Assembly: GCA_964424555.1 (NCBI GenBank)
Contig: CAYRIX010000001.1
Location: 62,001-126,000, forward strand
Direction: 5' to 3'
Length of the DNA stretch: 64,000 nucleotides
Origin: UMGS172 sp964424555
GTDB lineage: Bacteria > Bacillota > Clostridia > Oscillospirales > Acutalibacteraceae
Below the pieces are notes generated by a model. The model worked only from the letters and a program-made list of their open reading frames with translations, was not told where the DNA came from and did no database searches. This document shows, piece by piece, positions 1 through 8,139 of this stretch. Position 1 is the stretch's first letter. The number at the start of each line of letters is the position of its first letter. A program made the translations under genes and the position numbers.

Positions 1-546
1 CATTTGGTCGATAAGATGCACACCCCAGTCAAGGATCATGCCGCCGCCATAAGGCTTGTGGCAACGCCAGTCAGAGGGGATACCACGGGAACCGTGAATA
101 CGTGACTCGATATTGATGACCTCACCGATGTCGCCGTCCTCGATGATTTTCTTCATGCCAAGGAAGTCAACGTCCCAACGGCGGTTCTGGTGAACTGTAA
201 ACAACCTGCCCGATTCGTTGGCTGCCGAAATCATTCTGTCAAGAGCGGCAACGCCCATTTCAACCGGCTTTTCGCAGACAACGTTCTTGCCTGCCTTAAG
301 TGACCGGACAACGATATCCTCATGAACATCGTTAGGAGTAGCACAAACGACAACGTCTACGTTGGGGTCGCTGAGAACTGCTTCAAAAGACTCATAAGTA
401 TGGATACCCTTGCTGCGGGCATACTCCATTCTTGATTCTTTGATGTCATATATACCTTGGAGGTTTACAACGTCACTTTTAAGCGCATGGTCACCGTGCC
501 AGCCGCCCTGACCGCCAAAACCTACGATTGCAATGTTCTTTTTCAT
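1..546 (-). CDS. Gfo/Idh/MocA family oxidoreductase (partial, C-terminus beyond window)
   Basis: The gene begins with ATG at 546 behind a purine-rich AGAGAGG stretch and runs off the left edge, so only about 182 N-terminal residues are seen. The product opens with a Rossmann dinucleotide-binding loop (IAIVGFGGQGG) and has the conserved EKP motif (VVCEKPVEMG) that carries the catalytic lysine of this NAD(P)-dependent sugar dehydrogenase family. It lies downstream of and co-oriented with two more Gfo/Idh genes and an isomerase, which suggests a shared sugar catabolic unit. The substrate cannot be told. It is clearly diverged from the two neighbouring paralogs, which resemble each other more. 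Confidence 0.9.
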   Translation of the reverse strand, partial: MKKNIAIVGFGGQGGWHGDHALKSDVVNLQGIYDIKESRMEYARSKGIHTYESFEAVLSDPNVDVVVCATPNDVHEDIVVRSLKAGKNVVCEKPVEMGVAALDRMISAANESGRLFTVHQNRRWDVDFLGMKKIIEDGDIGEVINIESRIHGSRGIPSDWRCHKPYGGGMILDWGVHLIDQM

Positions 547-622
547 AACAATACCTCTCTTTTCTTTAGAGACAATAATTCATGTGCGCCCTAAACCCTC
601 ATGCAGGCATTGGACGGTGTGA

Positions 623-644
623 GCCTCCGCATTGCTGCGGAGGC
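623..644. other. intercistronic stem-loop
   Basis: GCCTCCGCA at 623-631 and TGCGGAGGC at 636-644 form a perfect 9-bp stem with a 4-nt loop between two co-oriented Gfo/Idh genes. On the minus-strand transcript no U-run follows, so it looks more like an mRNA-stabilising or processing hairpin than a terminator. A short T-run follows only in the plus direction. Confidence 0.5.
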
Positions 645-664
645 ATCTTTTAAAAAATGTAAGA

Positions 665-1831
665 TTAGATCTCGGGGATCTCGATCTCGATTTCCTTGCC
701 CAGTTCGTTCGACTTTACGATACCGTCGATAATAGCCTGGTTGTAGATGATCTCGCTCGAAGGAACGGTAGCGGTGCCACCCTCTTTAATAGCGTCAACA
801 AAAGCACGGAGCTTCTGGCTGAAGAGGCTGGTCTTGGTAGGAATGAGCGGGACCTCATACTGAACGGGCTTGCCTGCAACGGTCTTATAAACAGTCAGAG
901 GCTTGTTGAACTCACCATTCCAGCACTCGGTTGAAGGAATTCTCAAACCACCCTTTGTACCGAGGATAAGTGCGTCACCGCAGGTATCCATGTGCATCGC
1001 CCAAGAAATTCTGAAGTCGAGGATAATGCCGCCTTCGAGACGTACGAAGGCTGCTGCAAAGTCGTCAACACCGAACTTCTCTGCATACTCGGGATGGCCG
1101 TTATTAACATAGCCTGCATAGTTCGGGTCGGTGCCGAAGAAGTTGGACTTGTAGCCCGAAACGGTCAACGGCTTGGGATAGCCAACTGCTTTGAGGAGCA
1201 TATCGAGAGAATAAGAACCGATGTCACCAACAGCGCCGATACCGCCGGTCTCCTTCTCGATGAAGGTGGTGCCGAAGGGGGTGGGGATACCGATACGGCG
1301 TCCGCCGCCTGCCTGCAGGTAGTAAACCTGACCAAGCTCGCCACTGTCTACGATCTTCTTGATCATCTTCATGTTCTCACTCATTCTGGGCTGGAAGCCG
1401 ATGGTGAGGATCTTGCCCGACTTCTTCTCGGCCTTCATGACCTCAACAGCCTCGTCGAGAGTTACGGTGAAGGGCTTTTCGAGCATAACGTTTACGCCAT
1501 GCTCAAGAGCATAGATAGCGGGGCCTGCATGCTGGCAGTTGTAGGTGCAGATAGAAACACCGTCGATGTCCTTCTCTGCGTCAATGAGCTCACGGTCGGA
1601 ATTGTAGAAACGGATGTTTTCCACATCAAGTCCGTGCTTCTCGGCAAATTTCTTTGCCTTGCCGGGGATGATATCGGCCAATGCTACGATCTCAACGTCG
1701 GGCATATTCTTGTAGCCTGCGATGTGAGAATCTGCGATCCAACCGGTACCGATAATACCGACCTTAACCTTTTTGGACATGTCAATTTCTTTTACTTCCT
1801 GGTTTTCTTTAAAAGCGTCTAAGCCTGCCAT
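665..1831 (-). CDS. Gfo/Idh/MocA family oxidoreductase
   Basis: A 388-residue NAD(P)-dependent dehydrogenase of the Gfo/Idh/MocA family. The Rossmann loop VGIIGTGWIADSH follows an N-terminal extension of about 17 residues, and the EKPF motif and a C-terminal alpha/beta domain complete it. ATG at 1831 has AGGAGGT seven bases upstream, which favours it over the internal ATG at 1780. It is a tandem paralog of the next gene upstream: both have the extension ending in KEIDM or similar, the same motif order, and nearly the same C-terminus ending in EIPEI. Family members oxidise or reduce sugars, inositols and glycosides. The substrate here is unknown. Confidence 0.92.
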   Translation of the reverse strand: MAGLDAFKENQEVKEIDMSKKVKVGIIGTGWIADSHIAGYKNMPDVEIVALADIIPGKAKKFAEKHGLDVENIRFYNSDRELIDAEKDIDGVSICTYNCQHAGPAIYALEHGVNVMLEKPFTVTLDEAVEVMKAEKKSGKILTIGFQPRMSENMKMIKKIVDSGELGQVYYLQAGGGRRIGIPTPFGTTFIEKETGGIGAVGDIGSYSLDMLLKAVGYPKPLTVSGYKSNFFGTDPNYAGYVNNGHPEYAEKFGVDDFAAAFVRLEGGIILDFRISWAMHMDTCGDALILGTKGGLRIPSTECWNGEFNKPLTVYKTVAGKPVQYEVPLIPTKTSLFSQKLRAFVDAIKEGGTATVPSSEIIYNQAIIDGIVKSNELGKEIEIEIPEI

Positions 1832-1893
1832 AATAATGACCTCCTGTAATGGATTATAAATTTACTAAAACCGAAAGGGAGCTTTGCGGTTAA

Positions 1894-3081
1894 TTAGATT
1901 TCGGGAATCTCAACCTCGACCTCACGACCTGCCTTGGAAGAACGGTTGATACCGTCCAGAATGGCCTGATTGTAGATGATCTGGCTGGTGGGGACGGGAG
2001 CCTCGGTTCCATTGATGCAAGCATCGAGGAAGGAGCGGATCTTTCTGTTCCAAAGATCCTTAGTAGCGGGCAACAGGGGAACTTCAGTCTGAGCGGGAAC
2101 ACCTGCGACATCGTGGTAGATGGTCATAGGCTTGTCGAACGAGCCGTTCCAACAGCCGGTCGAAGGAACTCTCAAAGAGCCCTTAGTTCCCATGATGATG
2201 GTGTCACCCGGAGTGTCGAGATGCATATACCAAGCAATTCTGAAGTCGAGGATAATGCCGCCCTCAAGACGGATGTAAGCCGAAGCAAAGTCATCAACGG
2301 TGAACTTCTTGGCACATTCAGGCTTGCCGACTCCTGCGTAAGCCTCGGGAGTGGTTCCGAAATAGTCGGTAGCAGTACCTGTTACGGTCAACGGCTTGGG
2401 GTTGCCAAGAGCATTCATAACAAGGTCGATAGAGTAGCAACCAATGTCACCCAAAGCACCAAGGCCTGCCTTATCGCCTTCAATAAAGGTCTCAGACCAT
2501 GATACGGGGATACCGTGACGGCGTCCGCCACCGGTCTGTACGTAATAAATACGTCCCAGCTCACCCGACTGAACTATCTTCTTGATCATCTGCATATTGG
2601 CATCGAATCTGGGCTGGAAGCCGACCGATACGATCTTGCCGCTCTTCTTCTCGGCCTTCATAACAGCAACAGCCTCGTCCAAGGTTACGGTAAAGGGCTT
2701 TTCAAGAAGAACATTGAGGCCGTGCTCAAGTGCATAGATTGCGCACTCTGCATGGGTGCAGTTGTATGTACAAACAGAAACAGCGTCCATAGGAACGGTA
2801 TCGATCATTTCCTTGTAATCGGTGAAGAACTTTGCGTTAGCAACCATTTCAGCGTTGCCGAACTTTTCAGCGCAGGTGGCAAACTTTGCTTCTGCCTTGC
2901 CTTCGATAAGGTCACAGCCTGCAACGAGCTCAACATCGGGCTGCTGCATATAAGCCTTGATGTGGCTGGAAGAAATACCGCCGCAACCGATGATACCGAT
3001 GCGCATTTTCTTGCCGGTGTTTACGACTGCTTCCTCAACCTGGTTGGAGGAAAAATCGTTCATATCGATTTCTTTTGCCAT
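1894..3081 (-). CDS. Gfo/Idh/MocA family oxidoreductase
   Basis: A 395-residue paralog of the gene downstream. It has Rossmann loop IGIIGCGGISSSH after a roughly 27-residue N-terminal extension, EKPF at mid-protein, and the C-terminus EVEIPEI. GGAG lies about nine bases before the ATG at 3081. The gap to the next gene is 62 bp and the isomerase lies 56 bp upstream, which supports one operon read from the promoter region at about 4,000. Tandem duplication followed by divergence suggests the two enzymes act on different substrates or on the two halves of an oxidation-reduction cycle. That last point is inference. Confidence 0.92.
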   Translation of the reverse strand: MAKEIDMNDFSSNQVEEAVVNTGKKMRIGIIGCGGISSSHIKAYMQQPDVELVAGCDLIEGKAEAKFATCAEKFGNAEMVANAKFFTDYKEMIDTVPMDAVSVCTYNCTHAECAIYALEHGLNVLLEKPFTVTLDEAVAVMKAEKKSGKIVSVGFQPRFDANMQMIKKIVQSGELGRIYYVQTGGGRRHGIPVSWSETFIEGDKAGLGALGDIGCYSIDLVMNALGNPKPLTVTGTATDYFGTTPEAYAGVGKPECAKKFTVDDFASAYIRLEGGIILDFRIAWYMHLDTPGDTIIMGTKGSLRVPSTGCWNGSFDKPMTIYHDVAGVPAQTEVPLLPATKDLWNRKIRSFLDACINGTEAPVPTSQIIYNQAILDGINRSSKAGREVEVEIPEI

Positions 3082-3137
3082 TGTTATCTACTCCTTTATT
3101 ATAGAGATATATCTTAAATTTGTTTTAAAGGACCTAA

Positions 3138-3959
3138 TTAAAGAGACTTGATATAATCAATGCTCATCTTAGCGCACTCCATAGGAGTCTTATCCAAGCT
3201 GGGCTGATCCTGCTCAACGATAACGGTCTCTGCACCTGCCGCCTCTGCTGCTGCAAGAATTGCGGCAACATCCTGAACACCGTAGCCAACAGGACGGAGC
3301 TCAAACTTAACTGCAGGCTCCTCAGCGGTTTCCTCAGTCTTGCCGCCGCCGATAAGTCCGTACATATTGTTGGATTTCTGACCGACAAAGTCCTTAATGT
3401 GAACCAAGGGTGCACGGCCGGTGTACTTCTTGACATACTCGGCAGGATTCTCGCCACCAACGTTTGCCCAGCAGGTGTCGATCTGGGTCTGAAGCTCGTC
3501 GGGAGTGGTATCTGCATAAAGAATATCGAGCTTATATTTGCCGTCGACCTTTGCAAATTCAAAGTCGTGGTTGTGATAACCAAGCTTCATACCGTACTTC
3601 TTGAGCTCAGCAGAGATAACTTTGATATCCTCCAGCAACTGATCGTACTTGGGACCGCCGGGAAGAGACTCGCCGTTCATCCACGGAATAACCATATACT
3701 TACAACCGATATCGGCATAGGTCTTTACAACACCCTCGATGTCCTTAAGGATCTCGGTGGGAGCAACGTGAGCCGAAATAGGGGTCACGCCTGCCTCGGC
3801 ACAGATAGCCTTAACTTCCTTAGCACTGTGGCCGAAGAGACCTGCAAACTCGACCTGATCATAGCCCATCTCGGCAACCGCCTTGATGGTTCCTGCAAAG
3901 TCTTTCTCCATTGCGTCTCTGACTGAATAGAGCTGAAGTCCGATAGGTAATTTTGTCAT
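3138..3959 (-). CDS. sugar phosphate isomerase/epimerase (IolE-like TIM barrel)
   Basis: A 273-residue member of the AP-endonuclease-2-like TIM-barrel family (xylose isomerase-like, IolE type). The N-terminus GLQLYSVRDAMEKDF and the metal-ligand segments VEFAG, GYHNHDFE and HIKDF are typical. AAGGAGG lies eight bases upstream of ATG 3959. It is the first gene of the minus-strand unit with three Gfo/Idh dehydrogenases. This pairing is known from inositol catabolism and from 3-keto-glycoside and C-glycoside cleavage, where a dehydrogenase makes a keto-sugar and an IolE-like enzyme isomerises or cleaves it. Which of these applies cannot be read from the sequence. Confidence 0.88.
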   Translation of the reverse strand: MTKLPIGLQLYSVRDAMEKDFAGTIKAVAEMGYDQVEFAGLFGHSAKEVKAICAEAGVTPISAHVAPTEILKDIEGVVKTYADIGCKYMVIPWMNGESLPGGPKYDQLLEDIKVISAELKKYGMKLGYHNHDFEFAKVDGKYKLDILYADTTPDELQTQIDTCWANVGGENPAEYVKKYTGRAPLVHIKDFVGQKSNNMYGLIGGGKTEETAEEPAVKFELRPVGYGVQDVAAILAAAEAAGAETVIVEQDQPSLDKTPMECAKMSIDYIKSL

Positions 3960-4263
3960 TTTTGTTTCCTCCTTGAAATCTCAAGTTTGAAGTAATTATA
4001 TATTGCTAAACAGCACGAAGACTTGTTTTAAATCTCCTTTAATCTGTCTATGCACAAAACAATGCACTCGGTAGCTGAATGTTTTTTAAGGAATGGAATA
4101 AAGTTTAACTTTTCTCAGCAAGCCAATAAATATTCCCTTTTCCTCACACCAATGGCATTTTATACTTGTATTTTACATTATTTTGATATACAATACAAGT
4201 CATAAAGAGAAAAAAAGTAGACAAATATTGCACTAATAATTTGTTGAAATGGAGAAAAGCTGT
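3960..4263. promoter_or_regulatory. divergent control region with 9-bp inverted repeat
   Basis: This 304-bp AT-rich gap separates the isomerase operon (minus) from the AraC gene (plus) and holds no gene I can support. ACTTGTATT at 4164-4172 and AATACAAGT at 4192-4200 are a perfect inverted repeat with a 19-nt spacer and may be an operator for the AraC protein. I could not assign clear -35/-10 pairs on either side, as expected for activator-dependent promoters. Confidence 0.45.
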
Positions 4264-5064
4264 ATGTATTTTCATTTTGAAACAAGAAATTCGGCTTATG
4301 AAGCACGCACAGGTATCCGGCTCAGCCCGACACCGCATCTGCACAGCCATATTGAGATTGTTTTAACCGAAACGGGGACCTCCGTTGCCACCGCCGACTC
4401 AGCCGAGGTCGAGGTCGAGGCAGGCGATCTGTTTATTGCGTTCCCAAATCAGATACATTATTATATCGACCAAGAGCAGCCGGTCAACCATAAGATCGTC
4501 ATCGTTTCACCCGATATGTGCCCGGAATTTGGCCGTATTTTCAAGTCCCAGGTGCCCAAAATACCGTTGATCAAAAATGCCATTGAAAACTCACGGATTG
4601 TTTCGGCTTTTGAAAATATGGTACAGTGCAAAAAGGAACAGGATGAATACTCCGAGACCGAAGTAAGGGGTTGTATGCTGATACTTTTGAGCGAGCTTTT
4701 TCGAAGCATAGAGCTTCAGGAAAATGAATCTTATGACAACGATCTTGTCAAGGACATTATCAACTATTGTTATGATAATTACAGCGGAGATATCAGCCTG
4801 CAAGCCATTGCAGACGAGCTGCACATCAGCCGTTGCTATATCTCACGTATTTTCAGTCGAAGATTGCACATAGGCTTTAATGATTACATAAATTCCTTAC
4901 GCATCAGGAGTGCCTGCGAAATGCTGAAAAACACTAATTTGTCGGTCACCGAGGTGGCATATGCGGTTGGGTATAACTCAGTAAGAACATTTGACCGAGT
5001 ATTTTTGAACGAACGGAAAATGACGCCGAAGGAATACCGCCAAAAGGCATTTGAGAAAAAGTAA
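4264..5064 (+). CDS. AraC family transcriptional regulator
   Basis: A 266-residue regulator. The N-terminal cupin-like sensor begins FHFETRN and has PHLHSHIEIV and LFIAFPNQIHYY. The C-terminal pair of helix-turn-helix motifs covers roughly residues 165-262, with ISRCYISRIFSRR and VTEVAYAVGYNSVRTFDRVF. I chose ATG 4264 over ATG 4249 because GGAG at 4251-4254 sits nine bases before it, while the upstream ATG has no site. It is divergent from the isomerase/Gfo-Idh unit, so it probably activates that unit in response to its sugar. The ligand is unknown. Confidence 0.92.
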   Translation: MYFHFETRNSAYEARTGIRLSPTPHLHSHIEIVLTETGTSVATADSAEVEVEAGDLFIAFPNQIHYYIDQEQPVNHKIVIVSPDMCPEFGRIFKSQVPKIPLIKNAIENSRIVSAFENMVQCKKEQDEYSETEVRGCMLILLSELFRSIELQENESYDNDLVKDIINYCYDNYSGDISLQAIADELHISRCYISRIFSRRLHIGFNDYINSLRIRSACEMLKNTNLSVTEVAYAVGYNSVRTFDRVFLNERKMTPKEYRQKAFEKK

Positions 5065-5090
5065 AAATAGGTAATATAGGACAAACAAAG

Positions 5091-5130
5091 CCTCATAATC
5101 TTAAACAGGAGTTGAGATTATGAGGTTTTT
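5091..5130 (+). terminator. terminator-like hairpin that contains the RBS and start codon of the next gene
   Basis: CCTCATAATCT (5091-5101) pairs perfectly with AGATTATGAGG (5115-5125), followed by TTTTT. The 13-nt loop contains the AGGAG site of the deacetylase gene, and its ATG (5120-5122) lies in the 3' arm. The hairpin could end the AraC transcript and also mask the start codon in read-through mRNA. Confidence 0.7.
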
Positions 5131-5872
5131 GATTTTAACAAAAAAACATCTTTTAATGGTGGGGTGCGCTGTGCTGGCGGTGATAATCGGCACTGTGGTT
5201 TCGGTCAATGTTTTTGCCAAGCAGGAACGTCTGCTACCGATATACTGCGTTGAGACCCAAGAGAAAAAAATAGCCTTGACCTTTGATGCCGCATGGGGTG
5301 CTGACGACACTGATACGCTAATATCGGTTTTGCAAAAATACAATGCCCCTGCAACCTTTTTTGTTGTAGGTGAATGGGTGGATAAATACCCCGATGAGGT
5401 CAAAAAGCTGTCGGACGCAGGCAACGATGTTATGAACCACTCTGCGACCCACCCGTACATGACCTCACTAAGCGAGGCAGGAATGAAAGAGCAGCTAAAG
5501 GTCTGTAATGATAAAATTGCCGCCGTCACAGGTAAGACACCTACCCTGTTCCGCTGTCCCTACGGCGACTACGACAACAAGGTTGTAAGCACCGTCGAAA
5601 GCATGGGCATGAAGACGATACAGTGGGACGTTGACAGTCTTGACTGGAAAGACACGTCGACGGTCGACAGCATTGTCACAAGGGTAACGGGTAAGGTTAA
5701 GAACGGTAGTATCGTGCTGTTTCATAACGACGCCGAGTTCACGCCCGAGGCGTTGCCGATAATATTGGAAAAACTGACGGCCGACGGCTATCAGTTTGTC
5801 AAGGTCGCCGACCTTATCTACCAAGACGGCTACACCATCGACCATGCAGGTATGCAGATGAAGAATAAATAA
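5120..5872 (+). CDS. PdaB-like polysaccharide deacetylase (NodB domain)
   Basis: A 250-residue membrane-anchored carbohydrate deacetylase. One hydrophobic segment (about residues 11-31) precedes an extracellular NodB domain. Motif 1 is TFDAAWG (D56), motif 2 NHSATH (H107 and H111), motif 3 RCPYGDY, and LFHN comes near the C-terminus. These are the metal-binding and catalytic elements of de-N-acetylases, and the TFDAAWG form is typical of sporulation PdaB proteins. The product therefore probably trims N-acetyl groups from peptidoglycan or a similar polymer. Its ATG sits in the 3' arm of a terminator-like hairpin. The gene ends just before a strong bidirectional terminator. Confidence 0.88.
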   Translation: MRFLILTKKHLLMVGCAVLAVIIGTVVSVNVFAKQERLLPIYCVETQEKKIALTFDAAWGADDTDTLISVLQKYNAPATFFVVGEWVDKYPDEVKKLSDAGNDVMNHSATHPYMTSLSEAGMKEQLKVCNDKIAAVTGKTPTLFRCPYGDYDNKVVSTVESMGMKTIQWDVDSLDWKDTSTVDSIVTRVTGKVKNGSIVLFHNDAEFTPEALPIILEKLTADGYQFVKVADLIYQDGYTIDHAGMQMKNK

Positions 5873-5885
5873 ACAATTACACAGA

Positions 5886-5927
5886 TAAGCACCGACCGCC
5901 CGAGTAATCTCGGGCGGTCGGTGCTTA
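5886..5927. terminator. bidirectional Rho-independent terminator
   Basis: A 19-bp perfect stem (5886-5904 with 5909-5927, loop TAAT) lies between the convergent deacetylase and lipoprotein genes. Its GC-rich core is GCACCGACCGCCCGAG. AT-rich sequence on both sides lets it serve both genes. Confidence 0.9.
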
Positions 5928-5942
5928 TTGTTTGTATTTGGA

Positions 5943-7883
5943 TTATTTTATCGTATTCTTCTGGGTATCAACACAGTATCCGTGCTCACGGACACTGTCG
6001 GCAGGAGCATTGGCCATGTGGCCCAAGGTGAGGTCGGTAGTATTCGAAATAATATTTCCCTCAAACACGATATTATAATCATCTATAGCGTATTCCTTAT
6101 CCGAATGGAACAGATAATCGGCATCAATTGTATTGTTTATAATTGTGGTTTGGGTGCAGTTATAGCTCTGATAGAAGCGGAATGCGTTTTCATCCTTAAT
6201 ATTGCTGAACTCATTTTCTTCGATAAGCATGGTGTTGGCATGTGACAACTGAATAGCGGGCTTGGAGCAGTTATAGCCTCCGAATTTATTATACTTAACG
6301 ATAAAGTCGCCCTCAGACCAGTCAAGATTGATGCCTCCCCAGCTACCCGTACAGTCGTTGTTGGTGAATTCAACCGTTATCTCACCACCGCCTATCTTCT
6401 GTACGGAATAATAGCAATAGCCCTTAAAGGTATCCTCATATTCAGTACATTTGAACGCACAGTTGTCTACCACAACGCTTGAATTAGGACCTCTTGTAGC
6501 CAAAGCCTTTTTGAATGTACATCCTCTAAAGGCTATATCGGCTTCGCCACGATAGTCGAAATGTCTGGAATAATCTCCGCCGTCCAACAGTTCGTTTTCA
6601 CTTTGGAATGAAAGGTTGGAGTAATTTATCTGAACACCCTGACCTGCATAAGGCAAGCTTGGAACCAGTCCCGAGCTTTGAGTGATGAATATTTCGGCAG
6701 TATCGTTTCCTCCAAGAACATTCACGGTTTTAATGCTTTCGTTATCGCCCGTAAAGGAGATCTTCTCGCCTGTAGCTACTGTGTATTCAGCTCTTCCGAA
6801 AATGATGAAGGATACCGTATCACCGATGCTTTCCGCCCCCTCGCCCGTAACATACGAGATAGCCTCATTGAAATTGCCAAACGGCTTATCACTGCCCTGA
6901 ACAAGTATTCCTTCAATATTGACAGAGCCCGAATACTTAACAGTAATGCTACAGCTCTTTTGGGCGGTAAATTCAACCATGCCCGAATACATGTCATATT
7001 TGCTTTCTATTTTAGTGCCATCCGCAAAAACCTCGACACCCTCGAGTCCGTAGCCTGCAAGAAGTGAAACACCAATAGCCGACGTGCCTGTGTATTCCTT
7101 GCCGTCACACCCAAGCGAAATATTGTAGTTAAGCTCTCCCGTTTTAAGCTGATCGGGTTTTACAACTGCGGTAAGCACGGTGCCCTGAGCATTGGAATCG
7201 GCCGAAAAGACAGCCTTAAATGAGCGGTCAGAGTTAGCCACGACTGTTTCGCCTGTACTATCGTCGACTATAGCATAGGCATTAGCATTAACGGTAATAA
7301 TGCCACCTTGGATCACCGAGCTGTTTTGAGTGCCGATATCTATAGCAACGGCACTGTAGTCGACACGGAGCTTCATTTCAGCAGCATCCGACGGGTTATG
7401 CAACACAACAGCCACCGTTTTAGTGGTGTCAGCCCCCATATATGCGGCATAGACATAGCTGTCTCCCAGCTTGTGGGCACTGTCCTTCATAGCTGTTACA
7501 GCCTCACTTGATGCGGCAAACGCAGTGCGCACATCGTTAACTATTCCGACGGTTGCCTCACCCGAGTCTCCCTCGGTCACACGGAATTTGACCTTATAAA
7601 CTATAGCGTGGTCATTATGGTTTTTAAAGTGTAGGTAGACCACCTCGGCATCATTGGCCTGATATACTCCGTCTGCACGAAAAAGCTCACTGTCGGCCTT
7701 GACCTCGGTCCAGTTTGAGCAGTCCTTAGAATACTTGAATTCAGCATCAAGATCACCAAAATTAACGTTGTTGGAATTAGGGTCGGGCTTGGCATTGTTT
7801 TCGTCCGACGAACAAGCGGCAAACGACAAAACCATTGTCAAGCACAAAGCTACTGAAAGTACCTTTAAAATACAGTTTCTCAT
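5943..7883 (-). CDS. large lipoprotein with C-terminal beta-helix-like region
   Basis: A 646-residue secreted lipoprotein of unknown function. The signal peptide ends in LSFAAC, with the lipid-bearing Cys at residue 24. I chose ATG 7883 because AGGAGA lies seven bases upstream and the signal peptide starts there; the frame remains open 75 bases further. Residues about 380-640 show recurring short strands with Asn/Asp turns (SSVVVDNCAF, IEENEFSNI, TTIINNTID, VFEGNIISN), as in right-handed parallel beta-helix proteins that bind or cleave polysaccharides. No catalytic residues can be assigned. It stands alone, convergent with the deacetylase. Confidence 0.75.
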   Translation of the reverse strand: MRNCILKVLSVALCLTMVLSFAACSSDENNAKPDPNSNNVNFGDLDAEFKYSKDCSNWTEVKADSELFRADGVYQANDAEVVYLHFKNHNDHAIVYKVKFRVTEGDSGEATVGIVNDVRTAFAASSEAVTAMKDSAHKLGDSYVYAAYMGADTTKTVAVVLHNPSDAAEMKLRVDYSAVAIDIGTQNSSVIQGGIITVNANAYAIVDDSTGETVVANSDRSFKAVFSADSNAQGTVLTAVVKPDQLKTGELNYNISLGCDGKEYTGTSAIGVSLLAGYGLEGVEVFADGTKIESKYDMYSGMVEFTAQKSCSITVKYSGSVNIEGILVQGSDKPFGNFNEAISYVTGEGAESIGDTVSFIIFGRAEYTVATGEKISFTGDNESIKTVNVLGGNDTAEIFITQSSGLVPSLPYAGQGVQINYSNLSFQSENELLDGGDYSRHFDYRGEADIAFRGCTFKKALATRGPNSSVVVDNCAFKCTEYEDTFKGYCYYSVQKIGGGEITVEFTNNDCTGSWGGINLDWSEGDFIVKYNKFGGYNCSKPAIQLSHANTMLIEENEFSNIKDENAFRFYQSYNCTQTTIINNTIDADYLFHSDKEYAIDDYNIVFEGNIISNTTDLTLGHMANAPADSVREHGYCVDTQKNTIK

Positions 7884-7954
7884 AAATTCATCTCCTGCTA
7901 TGTATCTCTTGCTTTTTATTATACCCTCTATCAACACTTCTGTCAAACACAAAA

Positions 7955-7988
7955 GCATCGGGCAATTGCATTAATTACTGCCCGACGC
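7955..7988 (-). terminator. Rho-independent terminator of the sugar ABC operon
   Basis: On the minus strand GCGTCGGGCA (7988-7979) pairs with TGCCCGATGC (7964-7955), with one G-U pair and a 14-nt loop, followed by TTTTGTG. It lies directly after the 46-residue gene and so ends the transporter operon there. Confidence 0.75.
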
Positions 7989-7995
7989 TTTAAGT

Positions 7996-8136
7996 TTACA
8001 TATTGAGCGCAATTATAACCGTAACTATAAGTGCCAGCACCAGCACCGTTATAATTATATCAGCCGTCCTTAACGACATATTTATCTTTCCGTAAAGTCC
8101 GCCGCTTCTTGTTGTTTTGTTGTCCTTTTGTTCCAT
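7996..8136 (-). CDS. 46-residue single-pass membrane protein
   Basis: A short gene beginning ATG at 8136, three bases past the permease stop codon, with AAGGAAG seven bases before the start and a terminator directly after the stop. The product has a polar N-terminus (MEQKDNKTTRSGGLYGKI), then one hydrophobic helix over about residues 25-45 (ADIIITVLVLALIVTVIIAL), ending NM. I do not recognise a named family. Its position as the last gene of a MglBAC-type operon and its good ribosome binding site argue that it is translated. It might be a small transporter subunit or stabiliser, which is inference. Confidence 0.7.
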   Translation of the reverse strand: MEQKDNKTTRSGGLYGKINMSLRTADIIITVLVLALIVTVIIALNM

Positions 8137-8139
8137 TTT

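Noticed and set aside
992..1822. Long plus-strand frame opposite the Gfo/Idh gene
   Set aside because: The minus strand carries full family motifs and a ribosome site; the plus frame has none and is a shadow. The same applies to long frames opposite pnp, ileS, mutS and transketolase genes.
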